Of a DNA stretch of 64,000 nt, positions 23,940-36,600 are shown piece by piece. The stretch covers positions 1 to 64,000 of the forward strand of contig CAJFCJ010000010.1 of NCBI GenBank assembly GCA_904063045.1, in the 5' to 3' direction. Source of the stretch: Dimorphilus gyrociliatus. Lineage: Eukaryota > Annelida > Polychaeta > Dinophilidae. The position numbers were made by a program, and so were the translations under genes. Each line of letters begins with the position of its first letter. The stretch's first letter is position 1. Below the pieces are notes generated by a model that saw nothing but the letters and a program-made list of their open reading frames with translations, had not been told where the DNA came from and did not search any database.

Positions 23940-26442
23940 TCATCTATTTGCTGTATTCGATGGATTCGTTTTGCTAGTATCTGACTGTCTTTTAAACATG
24001 CCTTGCCAATATTTCTTTCTAGATAGAGCGGCCAAACCAATCCATATACCTATACATGCGTTTGATACGATATTCAATACTAAGATAACCTCATGTTTGA
24101 TAAATGATGCTAAAATCATAAAAATCCATGTTGCACCGAACAATATAGTTAATTTGCCGTATATTATTATCTCTCTCTTTGAATTAGTCTTTTTCGATGA
24201 TGGAGATTTTAATGTCAGTACATGTAGATTTCGTATTGATAAAGCTAATATAATTATGTTGAAAAGTAGCACTATAGCGAATGGTAGAAATAAAAGCATA
24301 AATTGTCCAGTAAATCCATATATCCAACATTGATTACCATCTGCCATAGTTTCTATCGAGTCGGATGAGTCACTTCCATATAACGCTTTTCCATAATTTT
24401 TCAGGTTTGCAGTATCTATCATGATTGATATTATGACTGGGACAGAGCTGACAGACCATACTGTTGCGAAAACAGTTGATACTTTTGCTCTAGTAAATAT
24501 GTTGTTACTTAGTAAGGATTGTTCTCGACACTTAAAAAAGATATCAGTTGCAAGAACAGCTTGCCATCCAATTGAACTTAGGATACTTAGATGACCAAAC
24601 ACTGCTAATATCCTACAAACCCATAAGTATTCGTAAAGAAAAGGAGATAGGAAGATACACCATTGCCATATAAGTAATGCAAAAACTAAATTCCATTGGA
24701 ACCATAGTCCTCTTGTTCTTAATGCAGGAAGAATTGCTGGAGCTATTAGTCTAAAAAGGAGAGCTAATAATGATAAAGAAGTACACACTAATCCAAAGAT
24801 ATCAATTGCCTCAGAAATAACTTCCTTTTTTCTCTCATCTTTCAAGTTTAAAGTTAAATTGGCGACTTCTTCTTTACAAATATAGGAATAATTATTAAAA
24901 TGAACAACTTTATGTGCCAGTGATACTAATGGCGAAGTTGAATTGAATTCAATGTATGTTTTGCATAATTGATCGCGTTTTAAATTGTATAGAACAATTG
25001 GAGAAAGTGGAACAAAATTTGCAATAACTCTTCCGTTAGGTAGAGGTGGATGATTGCGAGAGACATATCGGTTTACTTTTGGGAATGTATGAAATTCTAA
25101 TGCCAGTTTATTTGCTTGACATTCGCTTCCAGAACCTTTCACTACAATCATTCGACATTTGTACTCGCATTGTCTATAAAGTGAGTTCTTCAGTTGACAA
25201 ATATCAGATGGCATCAAGGGATTTTTGGCAATCTTCAACATGTTCATCTTCTCCACAAAACCCTCAATAGTTGAGTTAGCTATCTGCTGAAATACTTCCG
25301 GTGTCATACTACGACAAAGGACGTTGTCGACTATATGAAGAAATATTTCTACATTACAAACATCAACGTCAATCATAGGAAGAATTTCCTCCCTTGAAAC
25401 GACATTTAAGCATTTTTTCTCGCTTTCAACGTAGATTTGATCTTTTGTGCACTCAGCAGTTTTACTGTTTATTGAATTTTCATCTTTTCCAAGATTTAAC
25501 AGATCACTGAATAAAAAATTATACTTAAAAGTATTTAAATAAACGTTGAATTTAGACTGCGGTGGCAAATTACAGGTAGTCGGAAGAATTTCATGAGGCA
25601 TAGGTATGTTACAGAGTAAGCAATAAGCATTCTTGTAATAGTAAGCCTCCCAATTAGCAATAGTATGAATTGACTGGCATTTCTTTATTAATTCTTGATT
25701 TGTGCAAGTTTTAGGGCAAGTAGATATTAGATTGGGGAAACAGGTTTCCAATTTCGAGGAAAAGTTCAATTCTACACTGTAATTGATATGGTAAGTTTTT
25801 ATCAATTTTTCCAAATCTCTAAAACCAATACTAGGAGATTTTATATTATCCCAATTGCCCTTTAAATGAATTGTATAATCTATAGGTTTAACATTATGAA
25901 ACCCGTTACAAAGAGCACAACGAATATTTTTGAATAAAAGAGAACTTGAATTATGAATCATCGGAATATGATCAAGTAGACTTCCATTACCAAACTCACA
26001 ACTATCTCCATTGCTACATCTTGAAATAACAAGTAAACTATCAGCTGAGTCGTTGTAATATTTACATTCCATGGTATTTTTTAAGGTTTTATATACGAGA
26101 CTCTTTCTATACAGATTTGGGCAGGATTGTTGAAAATCAGGACAACAATTTTGGCTTACATGACAACTTTCTTGGCAAGAGCAGTGATTATCGCTATGAA
26201 CATTAACAAAGGAAACTTTCAATATACATAATACTTATATATTAAATAAAAATAGATTTATGTTTTTACCTATGCCCACATCCCAAAAGTTCACATGTCT
26301 GGCACAAAGGTACATTCTGAGGTAAAACTGTTTGAGAGCAGCTGTCACCAAACGGTATACCATTTACTTTATTTAGGCAGAGAACTACGGAGAGTAGAAC
26401 CAAAGATATTACGGACGAGCTTGATCGTCTCTCATTCGTCAT
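23940..26442 (-). CDS. Class B-type GPCR with somatomedin-B-like N-terminus, paralogue 2
   Basis: Two exons (26270-26442, 23940-26193) give 808 residues. The signal peptide is around residues 7-32. The somatomedin-B-like cysteines (LGCGH, HCSCQESC, NCC) again straddle a phase-2 intron. Ectodomain modules are FKNIRCALCNG and YKNAYCLLCN, and the juxtamembrane motif is YICKEE. The 7TM region has WFQWNLVFALLIW, GHLSILSSIGWQ and QCWIYGF. A longer open frame from an ATG at 26222 reads through the intron end and is not needed. The C-terminal tail after TM7 is Lys/Ser/Thr-rich. Confidence 0.85.
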
Positions 26443-27054
26443 ACTTTTGAGTTTATTTTAGTACTATTAACCAAACTCTTTATATAGTAAAGCTGTTACT
26501 GCATTTATTAATATTAATTAATATTGTAGCAAGTGGTACATATGTCATTAATAAACAATTGATAGGTATTTGAGTACAAACAACAAGTGATAAACAACAA
26601 CGTCGGAAGTTCATTAATAAAAAAGTTGGCCTGTAAGTTTTACCTTGAAGTTACAATTTTGATTTTGTGTTTCAATTTTCTCAACACAATCAACTACTTT
26701 CTGGTCCTCTTTTCTTGCTGTTGAATATTTCTAATACAAATTGACCCCTTGATACAATGGGTCTGCTATTGTTGTATTGAAAAGCGCCATCTGTTATTTA
26801 TTAATAACTTTAATGGTACAGAGTAGTTCTCTTACAAGCTCAAGTTTGCGTATTCGTTTATATTATATGTTGAGTTATTTTTAGAAAGCGTTTTATTAAT
26901 TTATAGACTTATGAACAAAGAGACAATTTCTCATTAAATTGTATTTGCTCTAAATTTGAAGTTAAAGTAAACATTAAAAAATGATTTATTGAAAGCACAA
27001 CATTAACAGTAAATGTTGAATAATTCAAACGGAATAAAAGTAGATTATGTCATA
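26443..27054. other. Intergenic, upstream of GPCR paralogue 2
   Basis: No coding segment. It contains a CTCF-like word on the minus strand (26783-26792) and otherwise AT-rich sequence including the presumed promoter of paralogue 2. Confidence 0.5.
26783..26792 (-). promoter_or_regulatory. CAGATGGCGC CTCF-like motif
   Basis: On the minus strand the sequence reads CAGATGGCGC, matching the motif at 1071. It lies about 340 bp upstream of GPCR paralogue 2. Confidence 0.35.
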
Positions 27055-29565
27055 TTACGATTGGCTTCTTGGCCTCTTACTTTGCCTATCTGACAGATAT
27101 GTTTCAGAAGCGCTCATTTTCCTCTTCCAAACGTCTCTACTTACCAATGCCGTCATGGATAGCCATATTCCAATGCATACGTTAGCTAATATGTTAACAA
27201 TTGTTATCGCATCGTGATCTACATAGGCCGAAATGAACATTGCAAACCAAGAGATTCCAAAAAAGATTGATAGTTTAGTAAATATTATGACTTGCGATTT
27301 CATTGATGTTTTTGAATTTGCCGGTGAATTCTTTAGCATTATATGCAAATTACGTATTGTCGTTACTAACATGCCCGTATTTATTAATAATAGTATAACG
27401 ATTGGTAAAATTAATAGAATGACCTGACCAAAAAATCCATAAATCCAGCATCTATCTTTATATTCACTTTTATTTTGATCAATTCCATAAATAGCATCTT
27501 CCGGTTTTGTTATTGCAAGAGTAATGCTAACGATAACTGGTAGACAAGCTAATCCCCATGCTAAGAGAAAAAACTTCCACACTTGTAGATCGGAGAATTT
27601 TGATAAATCTATCATACTTTTTTCGCGAAACTTAAAGAACATATCAATAGCTAAGATACTTTGCCAAGACATTGAAGAAATCATTGAAAGATGACCCAAA
27701 ACTGCAATAGAACGACAAACCCAAATCCACGATGTTAATAGGGGAGAAAGGAGAATTGAAGTTTGCCAAATAAATATAGCCAATGCCAAATTCCATTGAA
27801 TCCACATACCTTTTGTTCTTAATTTCGGTAGAAAGCAAGGAACAATCAATCGCACAAGCAATGAAACTAATGATAAAGAGTTGCAAACTAAACCGAATAG
27901 ACCGACAATATCTATTTTACTGTCATCATTTTCTTCTACCGTCATTGACGGAAAAGTTAACTCTTCTCTACAGAAGTATGTAGTATTATCCTTTGTAAAT
28001 TGATTGAATGATTTTGATAAATATTTAGGTTTGTCACCTATAAATTCTATGTAATTTTCGCACATCATACCCAAAGTTATTGTGTACTTTTGCAGTTTAT
28101 TTTTCACCTCTCTAATATTGCTTAAAGATGTGGTACTGCTATTAATAGTTTCCGAAATGTTAATAAGAATTGAATTGTTGCATTCAAGATATCTTGGAAT
28201 TATTAAATAGCTAGTACAGTTTGTTGTATTATTCCCATTTGTATAGAAATTGTCAGCAATATCATAACAGTTTTCAGTAGATTTTACTGGTTTTAAAGTT
28301 ATTTTTAAATCATTCAATAATGTTGATATTTCTAAAAAAGTATCTTGAATTAAGATATCAAATTGATTTTGGAGATTTTCTTTCGAAATCGATTCCAATT
28401 TTGTTAAATTCAATTGAAAAGTTATTGTAAAAGAACAAATATTCGGTTTTAGTAAATCGTAAAGTGCATGTTTCTTTATAATTTTCCGACAAGCCTTATC
28501 AGCAGATATATAAGCATAATTTTCTGGACAAGTTTCGCTGCTATCGCTGTTTTCTCTATTATCATTTTCTCTTTTGATCTCTTCAAAGAGAAAATTGTAT
28601 CTGTAGGTTTTTAAAAATTTGTCTGTAATGCTAAAACCAGACAAACATCCGTAATGGGAGTCTTCTCCATTGTTGCAAAAATAACAATACTTATTCTTAT
28701 AGTATCTTATTATTCCACTATCGTTAAACTGTACAACTGAATGGTAAGATCTGCATAGAATATACCAAGCCAGGTTTGGACAATTGCTAGGACATGTATC
28801 AATGAGATCTTTAATGCACTGTTTAACATCGCCCTTCGCTTCTATAACTAAATTAACTTTTGCTAACTTGGAGCTATATAAATATTTAATATCGTCCAAA
28901 GTATAATTCGGCCGAGGTTCGGCTTCATTATCGTATTCAACAAAAGCTTCAAAATTAAAAGGTGTTATGTTAAAAACACTATTACAAAAAGCACATTTAT
29001 CATTTCTATAAGGTAAAATATCCATTTCATTTCCCAGAACAGGAATTTCATCTAAAAGCCTTTTCGCATCCAAACTGCATTCATCACCATTGGAACATTT
29101 TGTAACCATCCAGTAACTATAATCGGAAATCTTTTCGCACGTATAACGATCTTTATATATTTCAAAATATCGTTCGTAGTCGAAACTATCAGATTCTTTA
29201 TTGCAGTATTTATGCGCATCGAAACAACAATCGTTGAACTTTTCACAATATTTATCGCAAGCACATGCCTGGTCACTTGGACTGGGAAAAACACAGCGAA
29301 GGATATTATATAAAGCAAGAAAAAGTTACATTACTTACAACTTCTTACCGCAAAATACAAATTGACAGGAACGAAAACCGCATTCATAATGAAGTATAGT
29401 ATGATCTAAACACTGCTGATTATCATTACCTAAATAGTTGTCATGGTCTGATGGAGAATATTGTCTTGAACCATCCAACGAATCGTTAAAAGCGTAAACA
29501 TAGCCAAACTTTACTCGTAAATATAGAGAGAAGTAAAAGATTAATTTACTAGCCAAGTGTAGCAT
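27055..29565 (-). CDS. Class B-type GPCR with somatomedin-B-like N-terminus, paralogue 3
   Basis: Two exons (29339-29565, 27055-29281) give 817 residues. A hydrophobic leader is followed by FCGKK, then, after the conserved phase-2 intron, ACACDKYC and DCC cysteines. Paired modules YRNDKCAFCN and YKNKYCYFCN and the juxtamembrane TYFCREE are present. The 7TM domain has WIQWNLALAIFIW, GHLSMISSMSWQ and RCWIYGF. Many N-x-S/T sites lie in the long ectodomain. The tail is basic and Ser-rich. Confidence 0.85.
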
Positions 29566-30064
29566 GATTTGCGATATAGACTAAAAAGACGCTATAATTT
29601 ATGAAGATGTATGTGACTAATTTCAATAACGCTGGTTTGAAATGTTTGAAAATAATTTATGCTGGCATCTAAATTACTCTATTCACTTTTTAACAATAAA
29701 GCTTGTTAAGGGTTTTTCTTTTATTAAAAGTGTTACAAAGTGAAAGAAATATTAAAAAAATGTGAATATATAGTGCATACTGTATATATAAAACAACATA
29801 TTAATAGCCAATCTGTTGTCACCAGAAATCCTATTGGAATACGTAGGGTATTTCATCAATATTTCTCGTTATTTTAATTTAGTTTAAACGTATCCATCTC
29901 CAAAAGATAACCCGGTTTAACCATCAAAAAGGGTTATCAATATTTTTAATAATTTCTCTTATAGTAATTAACGCTTAAGAATAGACTTTTTTTTGTATAT
30001 CAGTTCAGCTGGAAAGGCATTAGTGTTAATGTATAGAAATCGAATCATTCTTCCTAGAAGAAGC
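29566..30064. other. Intergenic between GPCR paralogues 3 and 4
   Basis: AT-rich, no coding segment. It presumably carries the promoter of paralogue 3 and the 3' UTR of paralogue 4. Confidence 0.5.
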
Positions 30065-32419
30065 TTATTTGATAGTATATGTTGTAGATGGATTTCTTGA
30101 TGTAGACGAAGTTTTAAAACTATATACTGATACTACCAACCAAACGCCTTGTAGAGAATTAATTATAATATTACAAAATATTATTACATCGTGATTGATC
30201 AAAGAACTTAAAAAGCTAAGTATCCATGACAACCCTAAAAGTATAGATAGTTTTACATATATCATTATCTCCTTGCTATTTTTCACCTTTGCTCCAGGTG
30301 AGTTTTTAAATAATTTATTCATATTAAAAATAGTTATTCCCAAGAGAATGCAATTGATTGTCCATATTGTGAAAAAAGGTATAATAACTAGGCCTATTTG
30401 CCCCGTAAATCCACTAATCCAGCAATTTCCTCTACTTTCACTGCCGTAGAATACCTTTCCTTTTCCTTTTAAATCAAGGTTATGTAAAAGAATTCCCGCC
30501 GCAACAAATAAGAAGGAAAAGAGGTAAACGAAAATTGCTATTTTCCAAACTTTGCATGAACTAAACCAACTCTTTTGTAGTAATGATTTTTCTCTAAAAT
30601 TTAAAAACAAATCGACCGCAATGACATTCTGCCAAACTATTACTGACAGAAGCAATAGGTGACCGGATGAGGCAACTATTTGACAAAGTAATTTCCAGTC
30701 ACGAACGAATACTGAACATATAGTGCAAAACAACCATAAAAATAGAGCCAAAGCTAAGTTCCATTGTAGCCCACTTCCTCTCTTCTGAATGGAACGTTTA
30801 TAAATAGAAGCTATTAAGAAAAATATGAGAGCAAGTTCGGATAAAATCAAGCAACACAATCCAATAATCGTTAAATAATCAAATTTATTGTCATTCTCTT
30901 TTGCATCTCTTCGTATTTTGTCTAATACTTCAGACTTGCAGACATAAGTATTATTACTGGCATAAAACGACTGATTATACTGCGAAGTCAATTGCCTATC
31001 CTTATATTCTACGTATTCAGAGCACATTGTCTCTTCTAGTTTTTTTCTCATTTCGTCATCTTCGGACACAACAGGAGAAATGCTCAAAGTAATATTAACA
31101 TGGCTTAGTTCAATAATATCGTCATATGATGTGTAATAACCACGACAGAATTTTAACAGTCCTTGATCAACGTAAATCTTGACGTGAAGAGAACAATAGG
31201 ACGTTGAATCAGAAGTAAAATTCTTGAAATGAAATGTGAAATGTTTAAATGAAATTATCTCATTCTTAATTTCATTTTCTACATATTCAAATATGATTTT
31301 TCTATCATTTTCATTATTATTCAAAGAACTACAATAATCCGTATACTCTTCACTAACAGTACTAACTTGGAGAAGACAAATTTTAGGTATTATCTTATCA
31401 ATTAAGGCAATTTTAGATATAACGTATTTGCAATCGTTGTCAATTTCAAAGAAGATTTCACCATCATCGCATTCCTTACTATCAGAATTCAATAGAATGT
31501 TAAACATAAAGTCATATCTGAACCCTAGAGTAGGACTAGAAGGTAAAATTTCACTTAAATCGCAATCTGCCAAAGCAAATATAGGTTGAAGACTTTGGCA
31601 TATAAAACAATACGGATTTCTAAAAACATGCTTTCGATGAGAGATAAGCATTTGAAATGTTCCGCAAGAATCCTTTAATCTATTATTTGAACAATTTAAA
31701 CATTCCATTCTAGTTCTGCATTGAGTTATTTCTGGAAAGTATATATTAAAACTGATATCCTTAAGTTTATTTTTAAAGAGAAAATTCAAATCTGACCAAG
31801 AGTAATTTCGATTTCTAATTTCCTTTCGATTAAAGAGTTCAATTTTAAATTCTAATAAATCAATATCCTTAATTCCATTGCAAAGGGCGCAATCATAATT
31901 CAAAAAAAGTAATGGTCTTGTAAAATTATAGACAACTGGTATATAATCAATAATTTTTCTATGAGAGGGACAATTAATTAGATTGGAGCATTTTGTTACC
32001 ATTGGAAAATGTTTTCTTTCGGTTTCATAACATTCTGTTACATTAAGATATTTCTTATTTTCATTTGAGTAGGCAGTTCTTGATATATTTGGACAAGTTT
32101 GATTGAAATCTATGCAACATCTATAGCCGTATATACAATCAATGTCGCAAGAGCAGAATTGAGAGCTATAGTTGAGATGGAAAACATAAGATACAACGTA
32201 AAGGAAAAATGGATAGAAAATAATAGCAAAGAGAGAGAGAGAGAGAACCAACCTCTTACCGCATCCTATATCAACGCAAGTTGATTTATAACAAGGATAT
32301 ATTCCTGGAAGTTTTTGTTGGTTGTTACATACATCACTCCTAAAATATAGCTTATCAAATTGAGATTCAGTACAATAGATAGGCAGGAGGAGAAAAAGAT
32401 TGAGAAATATTGGAATCAT
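30065..32419 (-). CDS. Class B-type GPCR with somatomedin-B-like N-terminus, paralogue 4
   Basis: Two exons (32253-32419, 30065-32165) give 755 residues. The 87-bp intron (32166-32252) is a multiple of three and has no stop, so the unspliced frame would encode 784 residues. The intron position is inferred from the three paralogues, which split at the same phase-2 site after GCGK. The donor GTTGGT is weak. Somatomedin-B-like cysteines CSCDIDC and RCC, modules FLNYDCALCNG and FRNPYCFICQ, juxtamembrane TYVCKSE, and a 7TM with LQWNLALALFLW and NCWISGF are visible. A (GA)n run lies in the intron. Confidence 0.82.
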   Translation of the reverse strand: MIPIFLNLFLLLPIYCTESQFDKLYFRSDVCNNQQKLPGIYPCYKSTCVDIGCGKRLVLSLSLFAIIFYPFFLYVVSYVFHLNYSSQFCSCDIDCIYGYRCCIDFNQTCPNISRTAYSNENKKYLNVTECYETERKHFPMVTKCSNLINCPSHRKIIDYIPVVYNFTRPLLFLNYDCALCNGIKDIDLLEFKIELFNRKEIRNRNYSWSDLNFLFKNKLKDISFNIYFPEITQCRTRMECLNCSNNRLKDSCGTFQMLISHRKHVFRNPYCFICQSLQPIFALADCDLSEILPSSPTLGFRYDFMFNILLNSDSKECDDGEIFFEIDNDCKYVISKIALIDKIIPKICLLQVSTVSEEYTDYCSSLNNNENDRKIIFEYVENEIKNEIISFKHFTFHFKNFTSDSTSYCSLHVKIYVDQGLLKFCRGYYTSYDDIIELSHVNITLSISPVVSEDDEMRKKLEETMCSEYVEYKDRQLTSQYNQSFYASNNTYVCKSEVLDKIRRDAKENDNKFDYLTIIGLCCLILSELALIFFLIASIYKRSIQKRGSGLQWNLALALFLWLFCTICSVFVRDWKLLCQIVASSGHLLLLSVIVWQNVIAVDLFLNFREKSLLQKSWFSSCKVWKIAIFVYLFSFLFVAAGILLHNLDLKGKGKVFYGSESRGNCWISGFTGQIGLVIIPFFTIWTINCILLGITIFNMNKLFKNSPGAKVKNSKEIMIYVKLSILLGLSWILSFLSSLINHDVIIFCNIIINSLQGVWLVVSVYSFKTSSTSRNPSTTYTIK

Positions 32420-33677
32420 TTGACGGGAATCAGTTAAGTAGAAATGTCAAATGAGTGAATTATTTTATTACAATAAATTAATATGAATATGTGAAATGTT
32501 TGCTCTATGCAGTACAATTACTAATTAAGCAGTTAACATATGTGACTATTATGCATTTAGCATGGGTCTGGGAAACGAAAAATATTATAAATAATTTAAA
32601 GCAGATATAAGCAAATCAATTAATTAATTAACAAGTTAATATTATTATCGACTATAAGAAATATTATAAATATAAATAATATATATATTTAAATGTTATA
32701 CATTTGTATCTATGATAGATATGAGTGCATATTTCTTTTATAACGATAATTTCAATAGATTCTGTTTAACTGTTATGCCATTACTTTCCCTTTAGAAATT
32801 CGTTCTCAAGGTCGTAATTATTCAAAAGTAGTAAATTATTTTCTATGCATATTTTTCAACAGAGACAAACATTTCTACTTTATAATCATAATATTAGTAT
32901 GTGCTGTTACTTCCCTTTCTATACACAAAATCTTACAACGATATTTATTCGCTAATATTAGATGCTAGGTCTATAAAAGTTAAATTAAACAAAAAGGATA
33001 AAGACTATCTAAAAAGTTTTTCTGATTTTAGACATAGGTAATAAATGCAAAGGTGTGATAACTTGGCTTATGGAAGCATAAATGATGCTTTCGTTAGGCT
33101 GGTTCGCTACTCCTCTTTACATTTAGGTAGCGCATTTTCAAAAACAATTATACGCCATATTAATTTTCTATTAGTCAGTGATTTCCGTTCTATATTATCG
33201 TTCGCTTTTTTAAGCCAAAATAAACATACTGAGGATATATATGTTAAACTAATTATTGGATACAAATCATAAATGGATTCTCTTCTAGGTAGTCTTTTAA
33301 AAAAATTTACAGCTAATTCTACTTCTTTTTAAAATTACACTACTTGTTTACAGATCATTTCTAGGTTAGAAATTCTTTAAATGCTCTATTACCTGTATAA
33401 TCTGATCTTGTGCCTAAACGTAAAGGGAATACGAAAAAGCTCATAAGCGAAGCATTGTGCGTATAATATACTTCACATAACGTATTTGAAATTTTCACTT
33501 AACGTTATTATCCAAAGGACTCGAAATATTTGAAAATTAAATCCAGCTCTATAATTAACTGATTAAAAATTTTCTCTTTATGTTATTAAACTTGGTGAAA
33601 ATTTTTTAAAAATTTATAAATTCAATTATTTATTCATCTACTTCTACATTGGAAATAAGGATAATACTATCAAAATC
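32420..33677. other. Intergenic between GPCR paralogue 4 and the zinc-finger gene
   Basis: About 1.26 kb holding the likely divergent promoters of both neighbours. A 75-codon open frame at 33045-33272 (+) has no recognisable sequence. Nothing else was seen. Confidence 0.5.
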
Positions 33678-36600
33678 ATGCATTCGTCAAGCTCTTCGAA
33701 ATTTTCATTACTTAAAATTGAAGGATCGAAAGTAATCTGCAATGTTTGTAAATATGAGAGTACGAACTATCACGAATATATGAATCACTTTTACCACACA
33801 AAGCATCAGCAAAACTTTCATCAAGGATTAAATGTTCTTCTATCAGACATTTGTCAAAGTTGTCATTCAGATAGCTCGTACAATGATGAGTACCCATGTA
33901 AAGCTATGCAACCGATTGCTAATTATATAAAAAGAACAATGAAAAACAACAATGTGCCCATAAATAATGATCGCCTAAGAAATCCACTGCAATCGTCTGT
34001 TAGACATCAATCGCAAAGCCATGTGAGTACACCCGTATTTAGAAAGGAAGTAATTGTTATAAAACCGAAGCCAGAACTTTTGAGAAGCGATGTGCAACAC
34101 ACTGCTATCGAGCCCCCAAAACAAGTTCAAAATACCAGTAGAATTCCGAGAAAAGAGTCTCAGCCGAGGCAAAAAGAACCTGAACAACATTCAAAGGAAA
34201 CAAATAACAGAGTAGAGGTTGCAGTAAATGTATCGCAACCATGTAATCTGTCCAAAACTAGTAAAACTTCAAGAACAAATGTTCAACGAATACCTAATAG
34301 ACCAGCAGATTTCGAAAAAAGGCCCATAAATATACCATTAGAGGAAGTAAGTCAAACTACATCATTTACAGAACCCAGAGATCCTAGAAGGCGTGTTCAA
34401 GAATCTCATAAAAGTACAGAGAATTTAAGAGACAACTCCAAAGAAATACCCACTGGACAAAAAGAATCTGAAAAAAGGCCTAGAGAGACAAGCAAGAGAT
34501 CTGAACTTATGAGAAATATACAAAAAACGTTTGCTGAACCTATAGATCCCAGGAAATTTATTCAAAATACCAGTAGAAAAACAGAAATGTTAAGAGTAGA
34601 TCCTAAACTAGTACAATCTAGACAAGGAGCACCCAATAAGACTTTAGGAGTATCAAAGACAAATTTGCAACAAACGTCTATTTCACAAAAAGAACCTCAA
34701 GAAAGCGCCGATCAGTCTGATAAACAAGTAGCAACTCCAGAGAAGGACACGCAACAAATTTCCACCGAGCGCGAAAGACCTGAAAATACGGCGGCAGCTT
34801 CTGACAGTAACTTGGAAGTTTCAGGTCAGAAACCACAGCAAACAACTACACAAAGTAGTACTCCAGTATCTGCCGTACCCGAAGGACTGAAAAATCTCCC
34901 TAAAAATTTATCACCAAGCAAAATCGATATGAAACAGAAGAGACTCGAAAATAGCATAGAAAAGATTGGAAGAAAAGTAACGTCGTGCCTTAAAGAAGGT
35001 CAAGTCGCAAAAGCGAAAAAACCATCTTTGGCAGATGAACTTAATAAAGAAGTTAATACCATTACAAAACAAACTTTATTAAAAGTTAAGAAGGAGAAGT
35101 CTATTTTAGGAGTTCTAGTAGCCAGTCCAAGCAAGACTGCAGAGCAGCGAACAGAACAGTCCAAAGAATTAGGGGCAAAAGTCGTTCAAAGTTCTTCGGT
35201 AAAGTGTCGTTACTGTTCGATTTTCCTAAAAAATATTGACGAATTAAAGGATCATTTTCATTTCACTCACAATGTAACACATACTGCAATCGATGGACTA
35301 TTAGCTAAAATGCATAATACACAACTATCCGAAATTGATACAGACAATGAAAAAGAGAGTACTGCAACAAGTAAGGCGAAAGATATGATGAAAAGTATAG
35401 AATCTGAAGAGATATCTACAAGCGATAAGGGGATTGCATCAAATGCTGAAAACTATCATCAGACTGAGAGTCTGGAACGTTCGATTTTGGATAGACCCGC
35501 AGCTGAATTTGAAACACATGATCCAAACAGATCCACGTTAGATACCGAAAAGCAAGATAAAGGAGAAAGTGTAGTTTTAAATAACCAAAGGACCAAATCT
35601 TCAATTGAAGTAAAACAAACATCCGCTAATAGTGAAATAAAGAACAATACGACAAGTGAAAAGAGTGTAGACTCTGATTGCAATCCACGAAATAACACCA
35701 CGAATATTAATAAATTAATAGAAACTGCAAACAATATTGATTCTGAAAAGGGTATAGTAAATGAGGAACAACATGTATCTTCTACATTCAATTCAAACAA
35801 TAGTTTATCTGGTGCTGAACTTCCAACAACTTATCTAAGTGAAAAGGATGTCGAATCTGCTATTCAAAAACGAAGTAGAGTAAAAAATACTGAGTCTGAA
35901 ATCGTTATGGAACAGGATATAGAAATTCAGAAGCAAGCTAATGCCAGAAATACTGAATCTGAAATCGTTACCGAACAGGGCTTGGAAATTCAAAAACGAA
36001 AGAGAATAAAAAATACTGAATCTGATATCGTAACAGAGCAATATGTAGACTTGGAAACACAACATACAAACAAAAATACTGAATCTGAACAGGATATAGA
36101 AATTCAAAAACAAGTTGTATCTAGTACTAATGAGTGTAATGATAAACCTTTGGCAACTGCAAATGATGAGCCATCTGAAACACAAACTAATGAACCTAAA
36201 CTCATTTCTGATTGTACAACAAATAAGCAACAAGCTGCATCTGACACATTCAGTTCAATCAGTGATATGGATCATGAACAGTCTACAGCAACTACTGTAG
36301 ATAGTAACAATTTAATATCTGGTATTGAACAGAAGGACAAATCCAAAAGTGCTGAACCTGATACTGAAACACGTGAGCAGATAGAAAATGCTACATGTAC
36401 AAACAATGCCACAAGGGAGAAAGACGTAGCATCTGATGCGTCAAAAGTAGGTGAAGTTGCTGTTATTGATAAAAAAGTCTCGTCTGAAGTTGAAAACCAA
36501 AATGATATCAATGATGGTACTCTTGATATTGAGAAACAAAGTGAAAATAATAGTTTGGAGTCTGAGATGAGCAAAGTAAGTGAAAAAGAGAGCGTATCTA

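Noticed and set aside
23971-24333. Plus-strand open frame inside GPCR paralogue 2
   Set aside because: Antisense shadow of the 7TM-coding region.
21331-32419. Classical adhesion GPCRs
   Set aside because: No GAIN domain or GPS motif could be found, although the 7TM core is class B-like.
33045-33272. 75-codon plus-strand open frame upstream of the zinc-finger gene
   Set aside because: No recognisable sequence or splice context; length is unremarkable for a 64-kb window.
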